A stretch of 64,000 nt of DNA from Lepidurus packardi (taxonomy: Eukaryota > Arthropoda > Branchiopoda > Notostraca > Triopsidae), in NCBI GenBank assembly GCA_023053545.1, contig JAKZAN010000063.1:124001-188000 (forward strand). Direction: 5' to 3'. The translations under genes and the position numbers were made by a program. Positions within the stretch are counted from its first letter, which is position 1; every line of letters starts with the position of its first letter. The notes beneath the pieces were generated by a model. It had not been told where the DNA came from. It ran no database searches and saw only the letters and a program-made list of their open reading frames with translations. Positions 15,159 through 22,856 of this stretch are shown piece by piece.

Positions 15159-15455
15159 ATGTCAAAATTTGGAGAACTTATAAACGCGCCGATTCCTGTA
15201 TTAATTGATTTCTACACAGAGTGGAATGAGCAATCGGTTTCAATGCATCCGGTAATCAGAGATGTTGCTGCGGCGTTAGGAGACAAAGCCAAAGTAATTA
15301 AAATTGATGTGGACAAGAATCAGGAACTTGCTGATGCGCTTCGCGTTAAAGGCCTTCCTACATTAATGATCTACAAAGGAGGTCAGATGATTTGGCGGCA
15401 ATCCGGAGAGCTAGATGCCAATACAATTATTGCATTGGTACAAGAGCAAGTTTAA
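15159..15455 (+). CDS. Thioredoxin-fold protein without catalytic cysteines
   Basis: The 98 residues follow the thioredoxin fold from end to end: beta strand VLIDFYTEW, a helix, VIKIDVDKNQELADALRVKG, then the cis-proline loop LPTLMIYKGG. At the place of the WCGPC active site stands WNEQS, and there is no Cys anywhere in the protein, so it cannot act as a disulfide oxidoreductase. It may be a redox-inactive binding or scaffold protein. The fold assignment is firm, the function unknown. It overlaps the convergent deacetylase gene by four bases at its 3' end. Confidence 0.88.
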   Translation: MSKFGELINAPIPVLIDFYTEWNEQSVSMHPVIRDVAAALGDKAKVIKIDVDKNQELADALRVKGLPTLMIYKGGQMIWRQSGELDANTIIALVQEQV

Positions 15456-16084
15456 TCTATTGCGTTAAATTTATAATTATTTTCTGCCAAAAACGCCAAA
15501 ACCTTCGGAAGGACATATTGGAGGTTTTTGAACGCTTTGATGCTATCGTGAAACACGATAATGCTACCTGATTCTACATTATCAATTACATTTTTCAAGC
15601 AGTCTTTAGGGGTAATTTCTTGATCAAAATCTGCCGAAAGAACATCATACATGATTATTTTATAACCCATTTTATGCAACATTTTATATTGCGATGGCGT
15701 TAATTTGCCGTAAGGGGGACGGAATAATTTTCTGCTGTTTTTGATGCCAAGCGCTTCTTCACAGCGCAACGTATTTTCTATGTAGAAAGCACTATTGTTT
15801 TTCCATCCATTGCAATGGTTATAGGTATGATTTCCAATAGAATGCCCTTTGCTGTAAACCACATCCATTATTGCGCTGTATTGGACGGCATTTCGACCGA
15901 TACAAAAAAAAGTTGCTTTTGCGTCGTATTTCGAAAGCTCACTCAAAACCCATTCTGTAATTTCAGGGGTTGGGCCATCATCAAAAGTCAGGTAAACGCA
16001 CTTTTGCACACTTGGAATACTCCACACCAATTGGGGGAGTAGTTTCTTAATAAGCGGCTTCGTTTTGATCCAATACGGTTTCAT
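15452..16084 (-). CDS. Polysaccharide deacetylase (NodB/CE4 domain)
   Basis: CE4 enzymes remove N- or O-acetyl groups from polysaccharides, often peptidoglycan or chitin-like polymers. All motifs are present: TFDDGP (motif 1, metal and catalytic Asp), HSIGNHTYNH (motif 2, two metal His), RPPYG (motif 3), and IIVFHDS (motif 5). Length about 210 residues is that of a bare catalytic domain. No signal peptide is evident, though a short hydrophobic N-terminus may anchor it. The ATG at 16084 (MKPYWIKTKP) is preferred; another at 16117 is only six bases after the upstream stop. It is probably cotranscribed with the DUF2723 gene. Confidence 0.88.
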   Translation of the reverse strand: MKPYWIKTKPLIKKLLPQLVWSIPSVQKCVYLTFDDGPTPEITEWVLSELSKYDAKATFFCIGRNAVQYSAIMDVVYSKGHSIGNHTYNHCNGWKNNSAFYIENTLRCEEALGIKNSRKLFRPPYGKLTPSQYKMLHKMGYKIIMYDVLSADFDQEITPKDCLKNVIDNVESGSIIVFHDSIKAFKNLQYVLPKVLAFLAENNYKFNAID

Positions 16085-16123
16085 CCTAAAAAAAAGAATG
16101 CCGAGGTTAATCGGCATCCATAT

Positions 16124-19100
16124 TTATTCGTTATCGCGTCCGAAACGCTTAAATTTTCCGTTGTATTGGTTGAATACAACTTTGTGTTTGTTGTAGAATT
16201 CTAAATCTTGCTCCTCTTTCATAACCTGCAACAAGCTTCTGTAGCGTTCAATATCCGTTATAATTTCGGTTGAAAGGCTATTTTGACTCGAAGGATTTAG
16301 CGAAGTATAGAAATTTAAGCTCTCGTGGTATTTCGCAATTAACTTGTCGAGAATGGCGCGGGCCTTTGCGCGCTCGCCAACTTTATAGTATCCGTTTGCA
16401 AAAGGCTCAACCATTGTATAGTATCCAAAAATGTCAATTGGCATTTTGTCCATTGCCAAATCAATCACCTTTTTGGCCTTGTCGATTTTATTTTCGGCAA
16501 TAAGCACTTCTGCTAGTCTGGCTATGTTTGTTCTATACGAAATGCTGTTTTTGCGTGTTTCTGGATCGTGATACATTTTTGGATTTCCGCTATTTCCCCA
16601 ATCCCATGACATAATATTGGCATACATTTTCTCACTATCAATTTGGCCCATATCCAGCGGGCTTGCAGATTTTGCAACGGGTGTTTTTATAGGAACTAAT
16701 TTATACACCAAACCATCCAGCTGAAGATAGTCTTTCATCCAGAGGTAGTCATCATCTCCAAAACTGCCACCTGTAAAGTAGATTGGGCGTTTCCAATTAT
16801 TGTTTAGCAGTACATCAAACATCATTAATCGGTTCTTGTATAATGTGCCGCCTTTAATATCGATGTCTATATATGGCACAATGCTGTCAAAATATTTACT
16901 TGCTACGGCCTTGTTTTTGATGATTTCCTCTTTATTAACCGTCAGGCGGATTTTATTTGATGGAAAATAGTGAATCTTATTGCCATTGGGCATGTCAACC
17001 ATAGTGCGTTCGTCATCACTTTTGATGAAATCCATAAAATCTTTCAGTTCAATGCGTGCCTTTGTTTTTGGATTATAAGCAACAACATCAAGTTTGTCGC
17101 CCACATAATCGGCGTGCGCAAACGAAATCGGCAGCCCTTCTGCTTTGTATGTTTTAAATTTCATTTGGTCGATATACCAATCGGTCATAAACAAACTGGT
17201 ATTTACGATTTTAATATCGGTGCGCACGTTTTCGATTTCTTGCGCATACCACAATGGGAACGTATCGTTGTCGCCAATGGTATATAAGATTGCGTTAGGT
17301 TCGCATGAATTCAGATACGCTTTCGCCATTGCAATAGCGGTAAATTTCCCGGAACGATCATGGTCATCCCAGTTTTCTGTTGCCATTAAAATAGGCGCGG
17401 CTAATAGACAGGTTGCAATAACAACAGGCGCCGCTAATTTTGGTTGGATGTATTTTTTGATTGCATCAAAAATTGCATAAACACCAATGCCAATCCACAG
17501 TGCAAATACATAGAACGAACCTACCAGCGCATAATCGCGTTCGCGCGGTTCGAAAGGACGTTCATTCAGGTAGATTTTCAAAGCAAGCCCCGTAAATAGA
17601 AAGAGAATCAACAATACGTAGAAACTTTTTTGATCTTTTTTAGCGTGGTATATAAGCCCGATTATACCCAATATAAAAGGCAGTAAGTAGTACGTATTGC
17701 GACCTTTGTTTTCGGCCATATCAGATGATATTTGGTCTTGATTGCCCAAGTGCATTTCATCAATAAAAGAAATTCCGCTGAGCCAATTTCCGTTTAAATT
17801 GTCATATTTTCCCTGAACATCGTTTTGTTTACCGGCAAAATTCCATAATAAATAGCGCCAGTACATATAGCCGAATTGATATTCCACCATAAAATTTATG
17901 TTGTCGAACGCAGAGGGTTTGTCAATAATTAGATAATCTCCATACTGCTTCAAAAATTCGATGTAACCTTCATTATCGATTTTTTGCTGCGCATAAGCCA
18001 TCCGGAATTCACTCACTGTTTTTTCGACTTCGCCTTTAAGTTGGGCAACCGCGCCTGCCAGTTCTTCTTCTGAGATTTGTTCGATGTCTATTCCGTATTT
18101 ACCCAATTCGTCTTCATATGGATAGTTCGGATTTACTCTAAAATCAAGCACATGTGTGAAGGACATATAATTTTCAGCATGATCCGTGCTCCACATTCTC
18201 GGTAAAATTGTTTTGTGTTTTGAATCGCTATTTTGTTCGGCGTTTTTATAATTGTTTGTGATAATATATTTGCCGCTTTTATAGTCTCTTTCATAATTTG
18301 GCTTTTTGTCCTTATAAGGTTCTTCTGCATCCAATCCTGCAAACATATCGGAATATTGTGGCCCGTAGAACAGCGGATTGTCGCCATATTGTTCACGGTT
18401 ATAATATGCCAAAACTTCGGCAGCATCCGACGGTTTGTTTTCGTTGATGACCACATTAGCGTTCGCGCGAATTGGCAGCATTAGCCAAGTTGAAAATCCG
18501 ATAAAAATAAATAAGACGCAAAGCAATAAGGTATTAAATTGAGGCAGATTCTTTTCAGTAGTATATCGCAGGCCAAAGTAGAAAATGGCAATAAGCAACA
18601 GAACTACAAAAATAGTCCCAGAATCGAAAGGCAGTCCGAGGCTATTTACCATGAACACTTCGGTTTTCCCGAAGAAAGCCATCGTTAGAGGCAGTAGCAT
18701 TTTAAAGATGAATAATAGAACTGCCACCACAACCACATTTGCAATTAGGAATCCTTTAAGTGTTACGTTTTGGTAGTTTTTAAAGTAATATAAAAATCCG
18801 ATTGCGGGAATGGTTAGCAAGGCCATAAAATGCACCCCAAAAGAAAGCCCCACAACTAACGAAATGATAAGCAACCAACGATTTCCGCGCGGCTTGTTCA
18901 TGTCTTGCTCCCATCTGAGGCCGAGCCAGAATAACAAAGCAATAAGCAAAGATGCCATAGCATATACTTCCGCTTCAACTGCATTGAACCAAAAACTATC
19001 TGAAAAGGCATAAGCCAATGCACCAACAAAACTGCTGCCCAATACAACAATGTCGTTGTATTTGTCTTGCTCTTGGAAACGCGAGATTATTGTTCTCAAT

Positions 19101-19405
19101 ATTATGGTTGAAGACCAAAACATAAATAAAATTGTAAAAGCACTCGAAAATACTGAAAGCATATTCACGGCTAGCGCAACTTTTGTTACGTCAGTAGCAA
19201 ACATTGCGAAAAAAGCACCCAGCATCTGGAAAAGTGGTGCGCCTGGCGGGTGACCAACTTCTAATTTGGCTGCAGTTGCAATATATTCGCCACAATCCCA
19301 GAAACTCACCGTTGGTTCAACCGTGAGGGAATAGACAACCAATGCAATTGTAAATGCAAGCCAGCCTGTGATTGTGTTCCATTTCTTATAATTAAATGCC
19401 GCCAT
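16124..19405 (-). CDS. DUF2723 family GT-C-type membrane protein
   Basis: A 1093-residue polytopic protein. The N-terminal 330 residues carry about ten membrane helices with the DUF2723 signatures VSFWDCGEYIATAAKLEVGH and PPGAP; the Asp-Glu pair in the first loop resembles the catalytic acidic residues of GT-C glycosyltransferases. A soluble middle, a second helix cluster around residue 560-660 and a C-terminal TPR-like region follow. The human relative TMEM260, which shares DUF2723, is a protein O-mannosyltransferase, so protein O-glycosylation is a plausible role. Flavobacteria glycosylate many exported proteins, but the donor and target here are unknown. It precedes a polysaccharide deacetylase on the same strand. 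Confidence 0.9.
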   Translation of the reverse strand: MAAFNYKKWNTITGWLAFTIALVVYSLTVEPTVSFWDCGEYIATAAKLEVGHPPGAPLFQMLGAFFAMFATDVTKVALAVNMLSVFSSAFTILFMFWSSTIILRTIISRFQEQDKYNDIVVLGSSFVGALAYAFSDSFWFNAVEAEVYAMASLLIALLFWLGLRWEQDMNKPRGNRWLLIISLVVGLSFGVHFMALLTIPAIGFLYYFKNYQNVTLKGFLIANVVVVAVLLFIFKMLLPLTMAFFGKTEVFMVNSLGLPFDSGTIFVVLLLIAIFYFGLRYTTEKNLPQFNTLLLCVLFIFIGFSTWLMLPIRANANVVINENKPSDAAEVLAYYNREQYGDNPLFYGPQYSDMFAGLDAEEPYKDKKPNYERDYKSGKYIITNNYKNAEQNSDSKHKTILPRMWSTDHAENYMSFTHVLDFRVNPNYPYEDELGKYGIDIEQISEEELAGAVAQLKGEVEKTVSEFRMAYAQQKIDNEGYIEFLKQYGDYLIIDKPSAFDNINFMVEYQFGYMYWRYLLWNFAGKQNDVQGKYDNLNGNWLSGISFIDEMHLGNQDQISSDMAENKGRNTYYLLPFILGIIGLIYHAKKDQKSFYVLLILFLFTGLALKIYLNERPFEPRERDYALVGSFYVFALWIGIGVYAIFDAIKKYIQPKLAAPVVIATCLLAAPILMATENWDDHDRSGKFTAIAMAKAYLNSCEPNAILYTIGDNDTFPLWYAQEIENVRTDIKIVNTSLFMTDWYIDQMKFKTYKAEGLPISFAHADYVGDKLDVVAYNPKTKARIELKDFMDFIKSDDERTMVDMPNGNKIHYFPSNKIRLTVNKEEIIKNKAVASKYFDSIVPYIDIDIKGGTLYKNRLMMFDVLLNNNWKRPIYFTGGSFGDDDYLWMKDYLQLDGLVYKLVPIKTPVAKSASPLDMGQIDSEKMYANIMSWDWGNSGNPKMYHDPETRKNSISYRTNIARLAEVLIAENKIDKAKKVIDLAMDKMPIDIFGYYTMVEPFANGYYKVGERAKARAILDKLIAKYHESLNFYTSLNPSSQNSLSTEIITDIERYRSLLQVMKEEQDLEFYNKHKVVFNQYNGKFKRFGRDNE

Positions 19406-19504
19406 AAATCTTAATATCTTTATAAAATTTCAGTTACAAAGAAAAAGCTTTTTTTGCTTAAAGAATTGCCAAAAAATTTTTTTTAAGATTTTTTCGATTT
19501 TTGC

Positions 19505-19534
19505 TTGCAGAAAAAGAAATATCTCTTAAATTTG
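19505..19534 (+). promoter_or_regulatory. Promoter of tRNA-Gln
   Basis: TTG at 19505-19507 and TAAATTTG at 19527-19534 are 19 bases apart. The -7 box ends 11 bases before the mature tRNA 5' end, as expected for a short leader. Confidence 0.7.
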
Positions 19535-19545
19535 CACCCGGTTAT

Positions 19546-19616
19546 TGGCCCATGGTGTAATGGTAACACAACTGTTTTTGGTGCAGTCTTTCTAGGTTCG
19601 AGTCCTAGTGGGCCAA
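19546..19616 (+). tRNA. tRNA-Gln (anticodon UUG)
   Basis: The 71 bases fold as a full cloverleaf. Acceptor TGGCCCA pairs with TGGGCCA; the D stem is GTGT/ACAC; the anticodon stem ACTGT/GCAGT holds loop TTTTGGT with anticodon TTG; the T arm is CTAGG-TTCGAGT-CCTAG. The discriminator base is A, and the CCA end is not encoded. It decodes CAA and, by wobble, CAG. A strong terminator follows 10 bases later. Confidence 0.97.
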
Positions 19617-19625
19617 CTACTTAAA

Positions 19626-19666
19626 AAGCGTAAAATATTTGTAACGAATATTTTGCGCTTTTTTTT
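19626..19666 (+). terminator. Intrinsic terminator after tRNA-Gln
   Basis: A 14-bp stem (AAGCGTAAAATATT with AATATTTTGCGCTT, one G-U pair) around a 7-base loop is followed by a T-run. Confidence 0.92.
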
Positions 19667-20025
19667 ATGGTGTGTTTTTAAATTTAAGAATGCAAAAGAT
19701 TAAAGCCGAAAAATCTCCAAAATAGGACTTGCAAGATTTCCGACACAACGATTCCTGCGAACATTGCCGCGGTACGACATTATAATTTCAAGGCATTTGA
19801 ACGTAAAGGATGTTTATTCAAGCGAAATACAAGCCTGTGGCAATACTAAAAATAAAAAATCTTTCGGTTGGAATGATTTGACGATTTAAAAATTACAAAG
19901 ATCTCTGAAGCGAACAATCAGACGAGTTGCAAGATTTCCGGCTGCCTACTGTTCTTTTAGGAGATAAGACTCTGAAGTTATAGATTGTTACTTTAATGGC
20001 TTAATGCATTAAGACATTATAGAAA
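19667..20025. other. Gene-free region with a 14-bp direct repeat
   Basis: About 360 bases without an ORF. TTGCAAGATTTCCG occurs twice in the same orientation (19729-19742 and 19927-19940). Single GACATTAT units of the 8-bp repeat appear near 19768 and 20013. It looks like a decayed repeat region between tRNA-Gln and the convergent stress-protein gene; no structured RNA was recognised. Confidence 0.5.
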
Positions 20026-20056
20026 AAAACCGCCTACTTTCACAAGAGGCGGTTTT
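20026..20056 (-). terminator. Intrinsic terminator after the universal stress protein gene
   Basis: AAAACCGCCT and AGGCGGTTTT form a 10-bp stem with an 11-base loop and a U-run on the minus strand, 21 bases after the stop codon. Confidence 0.88.
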
Positions 20057-20077
20057 GTTTTTATATTGATTGGTTGA

Positions 20078-20902
20078 TTAAATTTTGAAAGTAATTACGG
20101 GTCTTACCGTGTGATTTACCAAGTCTTCACTGATACTGCCATTGAAGAAATGCGAAAAACCAGTACGACCATGTGTACACATTCCAATTAAGTCCGCGTC
20201 CACGCTTGTGGCAAAATTCAGAATGCCCTTTTCGACATTCGAGTCATTATAAATATGCGTCGAGTAGTTGCTCAAGTTGAATCCTTTTAAGAAATCGGCC
20301 ATAATTTGTTGCGCAATAGCTGTTGGTTTAAAACTGTTTGGTGTGTTAATCATCACCAAGTTTAAGTGTGCTCCAAATAAGTTTGCGAAATCCACCACTT
20401 TTTGAAAAGGTTTCTTAATCTCATCTGAAAAGTCAGAGGCAAAGACAAAATTCTGCGCACTGAACGTATCTGTTTCATTCTTAATCACTAACACAGGAAC
20501 ATCAGACGAGCGCACCACTTTTTCAGTATTAGAGCCGATAAACATTTCCTGAAATCCACTCACGCCGTGTGATCCCATGACGATGAAGTCTACATGGCTT
20601 TTGTGGCTCACGTCCATTATCCCTTCGAAAGCTTTCTCGAATTGCATGATGGTAGACACAGTAATCCCATCTAAATAAGAAGCTTCTGCAGCCTCTTCAA
20701 GTCTTTTTAGAGCCCTATTTTTAAAATACATGATTTCAGGAATGTCACTTCCTGCTCCCAAAGCGTCACTTCCTTGGTGGGGCAACTCCAGCATGTGCAA
20801 CAAAATGATTTCGCTGTTATTCGCTTTGGCAATTTGCGCAGCCACTTTTAAAGCGTATGCTGCATGAGTTGAAAAATCGGTTGGTACTAAAATGCGTTTC
20901 AT
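20078..20902 (-). CDS. Universal stress protein with two UspA domains
   Basis: The 274 residues are two tandem Usp domains (about 1-145 and 148-274). The first begins MKRILVPTDFSTHAAYALKV and has the ATP-binding loop GSHGVSGFQEMFIGSNTEKV; the second begins FVFASDFSDE and has THGRTGFSHFFNGSISEDL. Both keep the G-x2-G-x9-G(S/T) pattern, so nucleotide binding is likely. Such tandem proteins respond to stress or energy limitation in the cytoplasm. It is monocistronic and diverges from rimP. Confidence 0.93.
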   Translation of the reverse strand: MKRILVPTDFSTHAAYALKVAAQIAKANNSEIILLHMLELPHQGSDALGAGSDIPEIMYFKNRALKRLEEAAEASYLDGITVSTIMQFEKAFEGIMDVSHKSHVDFIVMGSHGVSGFQEMFIGSNTEKVVRSSDVPVLVIKNETDTFSAQNFVFASDFSDEIKKPFQKVVDFANLFGAHLNLVMINTPNSFKPTAIAQQIMADFLKGFNLSNYSTHIYNDSNVEKGILNFATSVDADLIGMCTHGRTGFSHFFNGSISEDLVNHTVRPVITFKI

Positions 20903-20989
20903 AAGTCTTAAAGTCTAAATAGGTGAAAAGTAAAATGTTTGTTAATTGTTAATATAAAGGTATCTAAAAATTAACAATTTACAATGATT

Positions 20990-21018
20990 TTTGATTTACA
21001 AAAAAATGCTTATATTTG
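20990..21018 (+). promoter_or_regulatory. Promoter of the rimP-nusA-infB operon
   Basis: TTTG (20990-20993) and TATATTTG (21011-21018) are 17 bases apart, a good Bacteroidota promoter. Transcription should start near 21024, leaving a leader of about 60 bases that contains a hairpin. Confidence 0.78.
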
Positions 21019-21047
21019 CAGCGTTATTTATTAGAATACTAAATAAT

Positions 21048-21072
21048 GAGGGGACAATATGTCCCCTCTTTT
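21048..21072 (+). promoter_or_regulatory. Terminator-like hairpin in the rimP leader
   Basis: GAGGGGAC-AATAT-GTCCCCTC is a perfect 8-bp stem with a 5-base loop, followed directly by TTTTT. It lies between the predicted transcription start and the rimP ATG at 21083. It has every feature of an intrinsic terminator, so it is a candidate attenuator of an operon that encodes the termination factor NusA. Confidence 0.65.
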
Positions 21073-21082
21073 TATAAGAAAT

Positions 21083-21547
21083 ATGACATTTAGAGATAAA
21101 GTTTTACATCTACTTGAAGAAGGACTAGCGGAAATGCCAGATATTTTCCTGATTGACCTGTCTATTAATGAGGCAAACAAAATTGTGGTCACATTAGATG
21201 GGGATGAAGGTGTTAAATTGCAAGATTGTATCGATATTAGTCGTGCAATCGAGCATAATTTGGATCGCGAAGAACAAGATTTTGCCCTGGAAGTGGCATC
21301 TGCAGGTGTTTCAGCACCGTTGAAAATTCTGAGACAATATAAGAAAAACGTGGGCAGAACATTAATTGTGAAAACCGCGACTGAAAAAATTGAAGCCAAA
21401 TTAACAGCGGCAACAGAAGAATATATTGTTTTGGAGTGGGAAGCGCGGGAGCCAAAGAAAATTGGCAAAGGAAAAGAAACCGTCCAGAAGAAAGTTGAAA
21501 TTCCATATTCGGAGATAAAAGAAGCAATCGTTACAGTAACATTTTAA
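21083..21547 (+). CDS. rimP: Ribosome maturation factor RimP
   Basis: RimP assists 30S subunit maturation. The 154-residue product has the N-terminal alpha-beta domain ([40 protein letters not shown]) and [13 protein letters not shown], the family's LEVSSPGLDRPL-like junction, then an Sm-like C-terminal domain. The ATG at 21083 is used because an in-frame ATG at 21059 lies within the leader hairpin. It is the first gene of the conserved rimP-nusA-infB operon, 16 bases before nusA. Confidence 0.93.
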   Translation: MTFRDKVLHLLEEGLAEMPDIFLIDLSINEANKIVVTLDGDEGVKLQDCIDISRAIEHNLDREEQDFALEVASAGVSAPLKILRQYKKNVGRTLIVKTATEKIEAKLTAATEEYIVLEWEAREPKKIGKGKETVQKKVEIPYSEIKEAIVTVTF

Positions 21548-21563
21548 AAATAAAAGAGTTGGC

Positions 21564-22805
21564 ATGGAAAATATAGCATTAATCGAGTCATTTTCAGAGT
21601 TTAAAGACGACAAACTCATCGATCGTGTAACGCTTATGGCGATTTTGGAAGATGTATTCAGGAATGCCTTGAAGAAAAAATATGGTTCAGATGATAATTT
21701 TGATATTATCATTAACCCAGATAAAGGAGATATGGAAATCTGGAGAAGAAGAGTTATCGTTGCCGATGACGATTTGGATTTGGAAAATGAAGAGATTACA
21801 TTAACAGAAGCAAGAAAAATTGAGCCAGATTTCGAAATTGGTGAAGAGGTTTCTGAAGAAGTGAAGTTGATTGATTTGGGCCGTCGTGCAATTTTAGCTT
21901 TGAGACAAAATCTTATTTCAAAAATTCACGAACACGACAATACAAATCTATACAAGCAATTTAAAGATCAAATCGGCGAAATTTATACTGCCGAAGTGCA
22001 TCATGTTCGGCCAAGAGTTGTAATTTTGGTAGACGATGAAGGAAATGAAATCGTTTTGCCAAAAGAAAAACAGATTCCAAGTGACTTTTTCCGCAAAGGA
22101 GACAACGTTCGCGGTATAATCGAAAGCGTTGAATTGAAAGGCAACAAGCCGCAAATTATCATGTCTCGTACTTCGGAGAAATTCTTGGAGAAATTGTTTG
22201 AACAAGAGATTCCAGAAGTTTTTGACGGTTTAATTATGGTTAAAAATGTAGTGAGAATTCCTGGCGAAAAAGCAAAAGTAGCAGTTGATTCTTACGATGA
22301 TCGTATTGATCCTGTGGGGGCTTGCGTTGGTATGAAAGGTTCTCGTATTCACGGTATCGTACGTGAGCTTGGAAACGAAAACATTGACGTGATTAATTTC
22401 ACAACCAATACGCAGCTGTACATCACGCGTGCGTTGAGCCCAGCTAAAGTTTCGACCATTAAAATAAACGAAGAAACCAAAAGAGCAGAAGTTTTCTTGA
22501 AATTAGAGGAGGTTTCAAAAGCAATTGGTAGAGGCGGACACAACATCAAATTAGCAGGTTTACTAACAGGTTACGAATTAGACGTAATCAGAGAGGGAAG
22601 TCTAGTGGAAGATGAAGATGTTGAATTAACAGAATTCTCAGATGAAATCGAAGGATGGGTAATCGAAGAATTTGCAAAAATCGGATTGGACACAGCCCGC
22701 AGTATTCTGAAACAAGACGTGAACGATCTTGTAAGAAGAACGGACTTAGAAGAGGAGACAATCCTTGATGTTATGAGAATTTTGAAAGAAGAATTTGAAG
22801 GCTAA
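21564..22805 (+). CDS. nusA: Transcription termination/antitermination factor NusA
   Basis: NusA binds RNA polymerase and affects pausing, termination and antitermination. In order, the 413 residues hold the N-terminal RNAP-binding domain (1-130), an S1 domain (GEIYTAEVHHVRPRVVILVD onwards), KH1 (DPVGACVGMKGSRIHGIV), KH2 (KAIGRGGHNIKLAGLLTG) and a short acidic tail. The two acidic repeats of the E. coli protein are absent, as usual outside Proteobacteria. The leader hairpin upstream of rimP could be a target for feedback control by NusA, which is known in E. coli for its own operon. Confidence 0.97.
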   Translation: MENIALIESFSEFKDDKLIDRVTLMAILEDVFRNALKKKYGSDDNFDIIINPDKGDMEIWRRRVIVADDDLDLENEEITLTEARKIEPDFEIGEEVSEEVKLIDLGRRAILALRQNLISKIHEHDNTNLYKQFKDQIGEIYTAEVHHVRPRVVILVDDEGNEIVLPKEKQIPSDFFRKGDNVRGIIESVELKGNKPQIIMSRTSEKFLEKLFEQEIPEVFDGLIMVKNVVRIPGEKAKVAVDSYDDRIDPVGACVGMKGSRIHGIVRELGNENIDVINFTTNTQLYITRALSPAKVSTIKINEETKRAEVFLKLEEVSKAIGRGGHNIKLAGLLTGYELDVIREGSLVEDEDVELTEFSDEIEGWVIEEFAKIGLDTARSILKQDVNDLVRRTDLEEETILDVMRILKEEFEG

Positions 22806-22856
22806 AAAATTCAAAAGGTAGCAGCAACACAACACAAAGAATAATAAAAGGTTTTT

